From the NCBI GenBank assembly GCA_910578555.1, contig CAJTPS010000006.1, positions 62,001 through 126,000 on the forward strand: DNA of 64,000 nucleotides, given 5' to 3'. How positions within the stretch are numbered: position 1 is the stretch's first letter; the number at the start of each line of letters is the position of its first letter. A program made the position numbers and the translations under genes. Shown one piece after another: positions 43,389-51,805 of the stretch. Source of the stretch: an uncultured Lachnospiraceae bacterium. Its GTDB lineage: Bacteria > Bacillota > Clostridia > Lachnospirales > Lachnospiraceae. The notes beneath the pieces are model-generated. The model was not told the DNA's origin. It saw nothing but the letters and a program-made list of their open reading frames with translations, and did no database searches.

Positions 43389-44417
43389 ATGGATTACAAG
43401 ACAGCGGGTGTCGATATTGAAGCCGGTTACCGGTCGGTGGAATTAATGAAGAAGCACGTAAAGGAGACGATGCGGCCGGAGGTATTGGGCGGCCTGGGCG
43501 GTTTTTCGGGCGCTTTCAGCATGGATAAGATCAAGCAGATGGAGCATCCGGTGCTCCTGTCAGGCACGGACGGCGTCGGTACGAAGATTAAGCTGGCTTT
43601 CCTCATGGACCGGCATGATACGGTAGGAATCGACTGCGTGGCCATGTGTGTGAACGATGTGGTGTGCGCAGGCGGAGAACCGCTGTTTTTCTTAGACTAT
43701 ATTGCATGCGGCAAGAATTATCCGGAGAAGATCGCGGCCATCGTCAGCGGTGTTGCAGAGGGCTGTAAACAGGCAGGTGCGGCGCTGATCGGCGGCGAGA
43801 CGGCGGAGCATCCGGGACTGATGCCGGAGGATGAGTATGATCTTGCCGGTTTTGCAGTGGGCGTAGTGGATGAGAAGGATCTGATTACGGGAGAGCAGAT
43901 TAAACCCGGGGATACGCTGATCGGCATTGCTTCTTCCGGCGTGCACAGCAACGGTTTCTCGCTGGTGCGCAAGGTGTTCGACATGACGCGGGAGAGTCTG
44001 GATACTTATTACGATGAGCTAGGCATGACGCTTGGCGAGGCGCTGATTGCGCCTACCAGAATCTATGTGAAGGCGCTGCAGTCTGTGCGCGCTGCGGGTG
44101 TGACCATCAAGGGGTGCAGCCATATTACCGGCGGCGGCTTCTATGAGAATATTCCGAGAATGCTGCCGGATGGTGTGGCGGCAGTGATACATAAAGACAG
44201 TTATTCGGTGCCTCCGATCTTCGGATTACTGCAAAAGAAGGGGAATCTGGAAGAAAAGATGATGTACAATACTTATAATATGGGTCTTGGCATGATTCTG
44301 GCGGTAGATCCCGCGGATGCGGACAGAACGCTCGCCGCACTGAAAGAAGCGGGCGAGACGGCATATATTGTCGGCAGGACGGAAGCAGGCGGGAAAGAAG
44401 TGACAATCGGTAATTAG
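43389..44417 (+). CDS. purM: Phosphoribosylformylglycinamidine cyclo-ligase (AIR synthetase)
   Basis: The 342-residue enzyme has LLSGTDGVGTKIKLA, DCVAMCVNDVVCAG, LIGGETAEHPG and ITGGGFYENIPR, the AIR synthetase motifs for ATP and FGAM binding. It closes the imidazole ring. GGAGG precedes the start by six bases. It lies between purE and purN. Confidence 0.95.
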   Translation: MDYKTAGVDIEAGYRSVELMKKHVKETMRPEVLGGLGGFSGAFSMDKIKQMEHPVLLSGTDGVGTKIKLAFLMDRHDTVGIDCVAMCVNDVVCAGGEPLFFLDYIACGKNYPEKIAAIVSGVAEGCKQAGAALIGGETAEHPGLMPEDEYDLAGFAVGVVDEKDLITGEQIKPGDTLIGIASSGVHSNGFSLVRKVFDMTRESLDTYYDELGMTLGEALIAPTRIYVKALQSVRAAGVTIKGCSHITGGGFYENIPRMLPDGVAAVIHKDSYSVPPIFGLLQKKGNLEEKMMYNTYNMGLGMILAVDPADADRTLAALKEAGETAYIVGRTEAGGKEVTIGN

Positions 44418-44469
44418 ACGAAAGACGAAGACGGACGGTTTTCAGAATTGACAGGAAGAGGGAGCAGTC

Positions 44470-45096
44470 ATGTTTAAGATAGTGGTGTGCGTGTCCGGCG
44501 GCGGCACGAATTTACAGGCGATTATTGACGGTGTGCGCGCGGGGTCTATTCCGAATGTAGAAATTCTGCGCGTAATCAGCAATAACAAAAGTGCCTATGC
44601 GCTGGAGCGTGCAAAGCAGGCGGGGATCGAAGGAATCTGTATTGCGCCCCGGGATTATGCGGACCGGGAGCAGTTTAATGAAGCGCTGCTTTATGCTATA
44701 GACGAGGTCGGTCCTGATCTGGTGGTGCTGGCAGGCTTCCTGGTGACGATTCCGCCGCAGCTGATCAGAGAGTATGAGAACCGGATCATTAATATTCACC
44801 CTTCTCTCATCCCGGCTTTTAGCGGTACGGGATATTATGGGCTGAAGGTGCACGAGGCTGTGCTGAAGCGGGGCGTGAAGGTCACCGGAGCGACAGTGCA
44901 TTTTGTGGATGACGGTATGGATACGGGACCGATTATTATGCAGAAGGCGGTACAGGTGTTAAGGAACGATACACCGGAGACGCTGCAGCGGCGTGTCATG
45001 GAAGAAGCGGAATGGGTCATCCTGCCGTGGAGTCTGGCGCTGATCGCCGCGGGAGCGGTGACAGTGGAGGACGGTAAGGTGTGTATCGCGGAATAA
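44470..45096 (+). CDS. purN: Phosphoribosylglycinamide formyltransferase
   Basis: The 208-residue enzyme has VSGGGTNLQAIIDG, VLAGFLVTIPP, the catalytic region NIHPSLIPAFSG with Asn and His, and TGATVHFVDDGMDTGPII with the catalytic Asp. It transfers a formyl group from 10-formyl-THF to GAR. GGGAGC is the ribosome binding site. Confidence 0.94.
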   Translation: MFKIVVCVSGGGTNLQAIIDGVRAGSIPNVEILRVISNNKSAYALERAKQAGIEGICIAPRDYADREQFNEALLYAIDEVGPDLVVLAGFLVTIPPQLIREYENRIINIHPSLIPAFSGTGYYGLKVHEAVLKRGVKVTGATVHFVDDGMDTGPIIMQKAVQVLRNDTPETLQRRVMEEAEWVILPWSLALIAAGAVTVEDGKVCIAE

Positions 45097-45131
45097 AACA
45101 CAGATAAATCGGAAAGGCAAAGGGAACAGGG

Positions 45132-46403
45132 ATGAAAGTATTGATCGTAGGAAGCGGCGGCAGGGAACATGCGATAGCTGTCAGCGCGGCAAAGAGTCCG
45201 AAAGTGGATAAGCTCTACTGTGCGCCGGGCAATGCCGGTATCGGACAGATTGCGGAGTGTGTGCCCATCGGAGCAATGGAATTTGATAAGATTGTAGATT
45301 TTGCTAAGGAACAGGCCATTGATCTGACGATCGTCGGTATGGATGATCCGTTAGTCGGCGGTCTGGTGGACGAGATGGAGGCGGCAGGGCTGCGCGCGTT
45401 CGGACCGAGGAAGAATGCGGCGATTCTGGAAGGCAGCAAAGCATTTTCCAAGGATCTGATGAAAAAATACAATATTCCTACGGCGGCTTATGAGAATTTT
45501 GATGATCCGAAGGAGGCACTGGCATATCTGGATACGGCAAAGATGCCGGTGGTGCTGAAGGCGGATGGTCTGGCACTGGGCAAGGGCGTACTGATCTGCC
45601 AGACGCTGGAAGAAGCGAGAGAAGGCGTCAAAACGATCATGGAAGATAAGAAGTTCGGTGCGGCAGGCAACCGCATGGTGATAGAAGAATTTATGACCGG
45701 ACGGGAAGTGTCGGTTCTGTCTTTCGTGGACGGTAAGACAATCAGGATCATGTCCTCGGCACAGGACCATAAGCGTGCGCAGGACGGTGATCAGGGATTG
45801 AATACGGGCGGTATGGGTACTTTTTCACCGAGTCCTTTCTATACGAAAGAAGTGGATGATTTCTGCCGGAGATATATCTATCAGGCTACGGTGGATGCTA
45901 TGGCGGCGGAGGGAAGACCTTTCCACGGTGTCATTTTCTTCGGGCTTATGCTGACACAGGACGGGCCGCGGGTACTGGAATACAATGCCAGATTCGGTGA
46001 TCCCGAGGCGCAGGTGGTATTGCCGCGCATGAAGAATGATATTATCGAGGTGGCTGAGGCATGCATTGACGGTACACTGGATCAGATCGACCTGCAGTTC
46101 GAGGATAATGCGGCGGTCTGCGTGGTGCTGGCTTCAGAAGGGTATCCCGTGTCATATGACAAGGGACTGCCGATCAAAGGACTGGAGCAGTTTGACAACC
46201 GCGACGGATATTATTGTTTCCATGCGGGAACGAAGCAGACCGGACAGGGAATCGTTACAAACGGCGGACGTGTTCTGGGCATAACCGCTAAAGGGGCAGA
46301 TCTGAAAGAGGCGCGTGCCAATGCCTATGAGGCGACGAAATGGATCAACTTCGATAATAAGTATATGAGGAACGATATCGGTAAAGCCATTGATGAAGCG
46401 TAA
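45132..46403 (+). CDS. purD: Phosphoribosylamine-glycine ligase
   Basis: The 423-residue ATP-grasp enzyme has LIVGSGGREHAIA, ALGKGV, MVIEEFMTGREVSV, DHKRAQDGDQG, NTGGMG and EYNARFGDPEAQ. It joins phosphoribosylamine and glycine. It ends the purine cluster; purF, purC, purH and purL are not in the window. The next gene follows after 36 bases and may share the transcript. Confidence 0.95.
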   Translation: MKVLIVGSGGREHAIAVSAAKSPKVDKLYCAPGNAGIGQIAECVPIGAMEFDKIVDFAKEQAIDLTIVGMDDPLVGGLVDEMEAAGLRAFGPRKNAAILEGSKAFSKDLMKKYNIPTAAYENFDDPKEALAYLDTAKMPVVLKADGLALGKGVLICQTLEEAREGVKTIMEDKKFGAAGNRMVIEEFMTGREVSVLSFVDGKTIRIMSSAQDHKRAQDGDQGLNTGGMGTFSPSPFYTKEVDDFCRRYIYQATVDAMAAEGRPFHGVIFFGLMLTQDGPRVLEYNARFGDPEAQVVLPRMKNDIIEVAEACIDGTLDQIDLQFEDNAAVCVVLASEGYPVSYDKGLPIKGLEQFDNRDGYYCFHAGTKQTGQGIVTNGGRVLGITAKGADLKEARANAYEATKWINFDNKYMRNDIGKAIDEA

Positions 46404-46439
46404 TTACAGGGGTGTAAAAGAAGGGAGAGGAGTATATTC

Positions 46440-46928
46440 ATGAGCAGCAGGGAGGAAAAGACAGAAAATCTGAGAAGGGAGCTGCTGGAGCGGCAGAACT
46501 ATAACAGACCTACGATCTGCCGGGAGTGCGGCGGCATCATGGTCTATAAAGGGTGCGGAGAATTTCAGTGTGAAGACTGTGGTCACGGAGAGTATGATGA
46601 CTATGGTAAAGTGCGTAACTATATTGAGAAACACGTGGGGGCTACCGCAGCGCAGGTGGCTGACGCTACAGGAGTAACACAGAAGGCGATCCGGGATATG
46701 CTCAAGGAAGAAAGACTCGAGATTGCTGTTAATTCCAATGCATTTCTGACGTGCGAGATCTGTGGCGGGGCGATCCGCTCCGGAAGGTACTGCGGGAAAT
46801 GTGAGACAGCATATCACAGAAGCATAGAGGAGAAGGCCAGGGCTGCCAGAAATATTAATCTGTCCGGTTTCAGTGCGGAGAAACCTTCGGGAGAAGAAGG
46901 GTCCAAACGATTTACGAGAGAACGGTAG
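46440..46928 (+). CDS. Zinc-ribbon / HTH / zinc-ribbon protein
   Basis: The 162-residue protein has a first zinc ribbon (CRECGG...CEDCG, residues about 25-47), a helix-turn-helix-like segment (AAQVADATGVTQKAIRDML, about 68-90) and a second zinc ribbon (CEICGG...CGKC, about 104-125), with a polar tail. The arrangement is like flagellar-operon YvyF-type zinc proteins and suggests a DNA-binding or RNA-binding regulator, but I cannot name a target. It lies directly after purD on the same strand. Structured element B follows its stop. Confidence 0.68.
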   Translation: MSSREEKTENLRRELLERQNYNRPTICRECGGIMVYKGCGEFQCEDCGHGEYDDYGKVRNYIEKHVGATAAQVADATGVTQKAIRDMLKEERLEIAVNSNAFLTCEICGGAIRSGRYCGKCETAYHRSIEEKARAARNINLSGFSAEKPSGEEGSKRFTRER

Positions 46929-46950
46929 TAAGGCATACAAAGGGAGAAAA

Positions 46951-47078
46951 GATTGAAAAATCACACTGATATGCTAATTTTTCAATCACGGGTTTGTGTC
47001 GGAGCCACAAACTCGAAATCGCAGAGCCGGATTTGGGATTTGGTTCGCGGTCTTCGCAATGAAGCTCCGGCATGGAGG
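46951..47078 (+). ncRNA. Structured leader element, copy B, before the SH3b gene
   Basis: Hairpin 1 joins 46951-46963 and 46975-46987 with one mismatch. Hairpin 2 joins CGGGTTTGTG (46989-46998) and CACAAACTCG (47006-47015) with one G-T pair, and its loop is TCGGAGC. Hairpin 3 lies at 47020-47047. The loop TCGGAGC (46999-47005) pairs with GCTCCGG (47064-47070) right before ATGGAGG, the ribosome binding site of the next gene. Relative to copy A, several base pairs differ on both sides at once. Confidence 0.7.
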
Positions 47079-47083
47079 AAGAT

Positions 47084-48490
47084 ATGATACAGAACAGAAG
47101 ATATAACAGAGCGGTATGTAAGCGCAGCCTGTGGGGAGCGGTAACGGCAGTCGGCATTGCTGCTATGTTGTGGTGTCAGCCTTTTACGAGTCTGGCAGAT
47201 TCCACAGGTACGGTTAAAGTAGCCTCCGTAAAGATACGCGAGAAGGCGGATGCGACGAGTGAAGTCATCGGCAGCGCTTCCGGTAACGCTAAGGTTACCA
47301 TCACGGATGAAGTACAGGATGCTTCCGGCGCACTGTGGTATCAGGTATCTGTAGATGGAGATAAGACAGGCTATATCCGTGCGGATCTGATTGAAAAGGA
47401 CGGCGGTGACAGTCCTTCACAGGGTACGGACTCTGATGATACGGCGGGAGATCAGGCGGCAGCGGCTGAAGGTGCGCAGGAACCGTCGGGCGCCACGGCA
47501 CAGGCCGAACAGTCTGTGGACGCGCAGTATGCATCGGTTCATGTGGAAGCGGTCAAGGTAAGGTCCGCGCCGTCCACAAACGATACGGTCGTGGACAGAC
47601 TTCCCGAGAATGCGCAGGTAGTTATCAGCGGAAAGTCGAACGGAGCAGACGGGAAAGAATGGTATTACGTTACCTTTACCGGAACAGACGGAACAGCGAA
47701 GAGCGGATTCATCCGCTCTGATCTGCTGACGCCGGGGGATATGGTTTCTGTGCCTGAGGAGCCGGAACCGGCAGAGCCTGAGGCGCCGGCAGAGCCGGTG
47801 CAGCCCGTGAACAATGATTACGAACTGATGTACGAGACGGAACAGGACGGTTCTTATGCATGGTATCTGTATGATCATACACAGGGCGGCGGCGATAAGA
47901 AGAGGGTGGATCAGCTTCTGGCGGCAGTGAACAAACCGGAGGAGGAGACGACGGACGACGCCAAGACGCTCGTGAAGCAGCGGATTGCAATCGTTGCCCT
48001 GGTGGTGCTGTCGGTACTGCTGATCATTGCGGTGATCATTATGGCGTTAAAGCTGCGTGATGTGTACTATGAGGACTATGAGGACGACGAGGAGGACGAA
48101 GAAGAGCCGGAGCCGGAAGCACCATCCGCGCGCAGACGACGTACACAGGAAGAAGACAGACAGGACAGAAGACGAGAGTCCCAGCCCGATGAGAGAGCGG
48201 CTCGCAGCAGAAGGCGTGAGGCACAGGAAGACGAAATGCCGCAGCGCAGACGGCGTACGGAAGAGGTACAGGAGGCGCCTGTCAGAAGAAGAAGACGCCC
48301 GGAGAACGGGGGAGATACGGAGGCAGCGGAACGTCAGGCACGCAGGAGAGCGGCTCGCGAGATGCGCGAACGCGACGAGAGGGAGGAAGAAGATACCGTG
48401 CGATCCGCCCCGAAACGCAAGACCAAGAATTTCCTGCTTGACGATGATGAATTTGAGTTTGAATTCCTGAGCATGGACGACAGGGACTGA
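47084..48490 (+). CDS. Membrane-anchored protein with two SH3b domains and a charged cytoplasmic tail
   Basis: The protein of 468 residues has an N-terminal signal anchor (WGAVTAVGIAAMLWC), two bacterial SH3 domains (about residues 38-100 and 140-215), a Pro/Glu-rich linker, a transmembrane helix (about 301-326, IVALVVLSVLLIIAVIIMAL) and a cytoplasmic tail of about 140 residues dense in Glu/Asp and then Arg. SH3b domains bind peptidoglycan, so it may couple the wall to the cytoplasm. ATG 47084 has GGAGG five bases upstream; ATG 47072 is also in frame. A GntR gene follows. Confidence 0.78.
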   Translation: MIQNRRYNRAVCKRSLWGAVTAVGIAAMLWCQPFTSLADSTGTVKVASVKIREKADATSEVIGSASGNAKVTITDEVQDASGALWYQVSVDGDKTGYIRADLIEKDGGDSPSQGTDSDDTAGDQAAAAEGAQEPSGATAQAEQSVDAQYASVHVEAVKVRSAPSTNDTVVDRLPENAQVVISGKSNGADGKEWYYVTFTGTDGTAKSGFIRSDLLTPGDMVSVPEEPEPAEPEAPAEPVQPVNNDYELMYETEQDGSYAWYLYDHTQGGGDKKRVDQLLAAVNKPEEETTDDAKTLVKQRIAIVALVVLSVLLIIAVIIMALKLRDVYYEDYEDDEEDEEEPEPEAPSARRRRTQEEDRQDRRRESQPDERAARSRRREAQEDEMPQRRRRTEEVQEAPVRRRRRPENGGDTEAAERQARRRAAREMRERDEREEEDTVRSAPKRKTKNFLLDDDEFEFEFLSMDDRD

Positions 48491-48527
48491 CGGGAGAGCA
48501 CGCAACAGCGACAGGATTGGTAGGAGA

Positions 48528-48911
48528 ATGTTCATAGAGATAGATTTTAACAGCGATGAAGCTATTTATATGCAGCTGCGCAACCAGATTATTCTGGGGA
48601 TTGCGACATCACAGTTCAGGGAGGGCGATATGCTGCCGTCTGTCAGGCAGCTTGCAGATACGATCGGTATCAATATGCATACGGTCAATAAGGCATACAC
48701 TGTGTTGAAGCAGGAGGGATATGTCAAAGTTGACCGCAGAAGAGGCGCTGTAATCGCGATCGACATCGACAGAATGCAGGCGCTTGATGAAGTGCGCAGA
48801 GAATTGCAGGTGACATTGGCGCAGGCAAGTTGTAAGAATATTTCCAGAGAAGAGGTACATGCTCTTATAGATGAAATATATGAAGATTATGGGAAAGGAA
48901 TGGATTATTAA
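48528..48911 (+). CDS. GntR-family transcriptional regulator (YtrA type)
   Basis: The 127-residue protein is a short GntR regulator: IYMQLRNQIILGIATSQF, EGDMLPSVRQLADTIGIN and MHTVNKAYTVLKQEGYV make a winged helix-turn-helix and only about 50 residues follow. YtrA-type regulators repress nearby operons, often ABC transporters. Here the stop overlaps clpC by one base (TAATG), in the position ctsR would normally hold. The ligand is unknown. Confidence 0.85.
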   Translation: MFIEIDFNSDEAIYMQLRNQIILGIATSQFREGDMLPSVRQLADTIGINMHTVNKAYTVLKQEGYVKVDRRRGAVIAIDIDRMQALDEVRRELQVTLAQASCKNISREEVHALIDEIYEDYGKGMDY

Positions 48912-51361
48912 TGCAGCCACAATATACAGATAAGGCGAAAGCGGCATTAATGCTGGCAGAGAGGGCGGCCAGAAGCCTGAGGCAGAGTTATGTGGGAAGC
49001 GAGCATATTTTGCTGGGACTGCTGCGGGAGAATACGGGGGTTGCAGCCACGGTCTTACAAAATAACGGCGTTGACGTCGTGCAGTTAAAAGAGATGATCA
49101 AGGATCTGATCGCGCCGGAGAGCTCGGTGCTCATTGCGGAACGGGACGGTTATTCTCCGCGGGCACAGAGTATTCTGGATGAAGCGCACAGACAGGCTGA
49201 GCGCTTTCACAGCGATAAGACGGGAACGGAACACATACTTCTGGGGCTTTTGAAGGAGGGCGAGAATGTAGCGGTCAGACTGCTTAACACGATGGGAATC
49301 TCCATACAGAAGCTGTATGTGGATGTGCTGGTGGCCATGGGCGAGGACGGCGCCTTGTACAAAGAAGATCTGGGGAAGAAACAGGGTAAGAAAAAAAGTT
49401 CAACTTCTACGCTGGATCAGTACAGCCGTGATCTGACGGCTCTGGCGAGAGAGGGCAGGCTTGATCCGGTGATCGGCAGAGAGGAAGAGATCACGCGCGT
49501 GATTCAGATATTAAGCCGCAGGACGAAGAACAATCCCTGTTTGATCGGTGAGCCGGGTGTGGGTAAAACCGCTGTGGTAGAGGGACTGGCGGCACGGATC
49601 GTTACGGGGGACGTACCCTTTACCGTACAGAATAAGAGAGTGCTGACGCTGGATCTGTCCGGCATGGTAGCCGGAAGTAAATACAGGGGTGAATTTGAGG
49701 AACGGATTAAGAAAGTCATACGGGAAGTGATTGAGGACGGCAATATAGTCCTTTTTCTGGACGAACTGCATACGATTATCGGTGCCGGCGGTGCAGAGGG
49801 TGCGATCGATGCGTCCAATATCCTGAAGCCCTCTCTGGCAAGAGGTGAGATTCAGCTGATCGGGGCGACCACCATTGCGGAGTATCGTAAATATGTAGAG
49901 AAGGATGCCGCGTTAGAACGGAGATTCCAGCCTGTGACGGTGGAGGAACCGACCGTGGAGGAGGCGGAGAACATTCTGCGGGGTGTCGCGCATAAGTATG
50001 AGGAGCATCACCGCGTTACCATTACAGCCGAGGCAATCAGCGCGGCGGTAGCGCTTTCCAACAGATATATTAATGACCGGAACCTGCCGGATAAGGCGAT
50101 TGACCTGATTGATGAGGCGGCCGCGGCGGTACGGCTTAATGTGACCGGGCAGCCAGACAGGCTGCGGGAGCTTTCGGAGGAGATTAAGAAGATTGATCTG
50201 CAGATCGAGCGTTCTATCCGCATGGAAGCATTTACGCAGGCTGCGGAGCTGAAAAAGAAGCAGGGTGACTGTATCAGGAAGTATGACAGGATCATCAAGC
50301 GCATGGAGAAGGAAGAGGCAAAGCGCACTTACGTGGTGGGTGAGAACGAGATCGCGGAGGTTGTAGCGCTCTGGACGAAAATTCCGGTAAAGAAGCTTGC
50401 CGAGAAAGAGAGCGAACGGCTGCTGAAACTGGAATCTATTCTGCATAAACGTGTGATCGGGCAGGAGGAAGCAGTGACTGCCGTGGCTAAGGCGATGCGC
50501 AGAGGCCGGGTAGGACTGCAGGACCCTAACCGTCCGATTGGTTCATTCCTGTTCCTGGGACCGACCGGTGTGGGTAAGACCGAGCTGAGTAAGGCGCTGG
50601 CAGAGGCAATGTTTGGCTCGGAAAACGCATTGATCCGTGTAGACATGTCAGAATATATGGAAGGGCATTCCGTGTCCAAGATGATCGGTTCCCCGCCGGG
50701 GTATGTTGGATTCGAGGATGGCGGACAGCTGTCGGAGAAAGTACGCAGAAATCCGTATTCCGTGGTGCTGTTTGATGAGATCGAGAAGGCGCATCCGGAT
50801 GTTTTTAACGTATTGCTGCAGGTACTGGATGACGGACATATTACAGACTCCAAAGGCAGGAAGGTAAGTTTTAAGAATACAATTCTTATCATGACCTCCA
50901 ATGCGGGGGCACAGAGGATCATAGATCCTAAGAACCTCGGTTTTGGTGCACAGACAACGCAGCAGCAGGACTACGATAAGATGAAGTCGGGGGTGATGGA
51001 GGAGGTAAAACGCCTTTTCAAACCGGAATTTATCAATCGTATTGACGAGATTATGGTATTCCACCCGCTTAACAGAGAAGACATGAAGAAGATTGTCACG
51101 CTGCTGGCGCAGAATCTGGTGAAGCGGTGCAGAGAGCAGATGGAGATAGAATTAGTCATTACGCCTTCCGTCAAGGAATGGCTGATTGATAAGCATATGG
51201 ACACTAAGATGGGCGCAAGACCTATGAAGCGTGCGATTCAGTCAGAGATTGAGGATGCACTGGCGGAAGAGATCCTGCGGGGAACTGTCAGACAGGGCGA
51301 ACGGGTATGTGCAGGACTGAAAAATAAGCAGATTGTATTTACAGTACGCGAAGATAAATAA
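48911..51361 (+). CDS. clpC: ATP-dependent Clp protease ATPase subunit ClpC
   Basis: The 816-residue protein has a Clp N domain (residues about 1-150, with GSEHILLGLL twice), AAA domain 1 with Walker A GEPGVGKT at about 213, a UVR-containing middle region (LKKKQGDCIRKYDRI), AAA domain 2 with Walker A GPTGVGKT at about 550 and a C-terminal D2-small domain. It unfolds proteins for ClpP. It starts within the GntR stop. The ctsR, mcsA and mcsB genes that often precede clpC in Firmicutes are absent here. Confidence 0.95.
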   Translation: MQPQYTDKAKAALMLAERAARSLRQSYVGSEHILLGLLRENTGVAATVLQNNGVDVVQLKEMIKDLIAPESSVLIAERDGYSPRAQSILDEAHRQAERFHSDKTGTEHILLGLLKEGENVAVRLLNTMGISIQKLYVDVLVAMGEDGALYKEDLGKKQGKKKSSTSTLDQYSRDLTALAREGRLDPVIGREEEITRVIQILSRRTKNNPCLIGEPGVGKTAVVEGLAARIVTGDVPFTVQNKRVLTLDLSGMVAGSKYRGEFEERIKKVIREVIEDGNIVLFLDELHTIIGAGGAEGAIDASNILKPSLARGEIQLIGATTIAEYRKYVEKDAALERRFQPVTVEEPTVEEAENILRGVAHKYEEHHRVTITAEAISAAVALSNRYINDRNLPDKAIDLIDEAAAAVRLNVTGQPDRLRELSEEIKKIDLQIERSIRMEAFTQAAELKKKQGDCIRKYDRIIKRMEKEEAKRTYVVGENEIAEVVALWTKIPVKKLAEKESERLLKLESILHKRVIGQEEAVTAVAKAMRRGRVGLQDPNRPIGSFLFLGPTGVGKTELSKALAEAMFGSENALIRVDMSEYMEGHSVSKMIGSPPGYVGFEDGGQLSEKVRRNPYSVVLFDEIEKAHPDVFNVLLQVLDDGHITDSKGRKVSFKNTILIMTSNAGAQRIIDPKNLGFGAQTTQQQDYDKMKSGVMEEVKRLFKPEFINRIDEIMVFHPLNREDMKKIVTLLAQNLVKRCREQMEIELVITPSVKEWLIDKHMDTKMGARPMKRAIQSEIEDALAEEILRGTVRQGERVCAGLKNKQIVFTVREDK

Positions 51362-51388
51362 TAAGCAAGGACGTAGGAGGACAAGACA

Positions 51389-51805
51389 ATGGCTGTAGTA
51401 GAGGAATTACTGCGAACAGAAGAGGACGGAGCAATCAGTTTCGGCAATTATAAGCTGGAGACCAAGGCAAAGCTGGAGAATTATGAGCATGACGGCGACC
51501 TGTATAAGGTTAAGACTTATAAGGAGCTGACGAAGCTGGAGAAGAACGGTATGTTTGCCTATGAGTCGCAGCCCGGAACGAGTGTCATTGATTTTAAGGA
51601 AACGGAAGATGGTGTTGCCTTTACGGTAGAGGCGGATGAAGACACGCAGATCACAGTCGGTCTGGAAGAGGACACTGAGTACAGCGTTACCGTAGGGGAT
51701 GTGAATATCGGTAAGATGAAGACGAACTTAAGCGGCAAGCTGAGCATCAGCGTGGAACTGGAGCGTGCGGGCGAGATCGCGGTCAAGATTGTGAAGAATG
51801 GCTAA
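51389..51805 (+). CDS. Conserved hypothetical protein between clpC and radA
   Basis: The 138-residue soluble protein is dense in Glu, Lys and Thr and probably mostly beta structure, ending with VELERAGEIAVKIVKNG. There is no membrane segment or known motif. It sits 27 bases after clpC and its stop overlaps radA by eight bases, so it is co-transcribed with both. I recognise no functional family. AGGAGG lies upstream of the ATG. Confidence 0.68.
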   Translation: MAVVEELLRTEEDGAISFGNYKLETKAKLENYEHDGDLYKVKTYKELTKLEKNGMFAYESQPGTSVIDFKETEDGVAFTVEADEDTQITVGLEEDTEYSVTVGDVNIGKMKTNLSGKLSISVELERAGEIAVKIVKNG

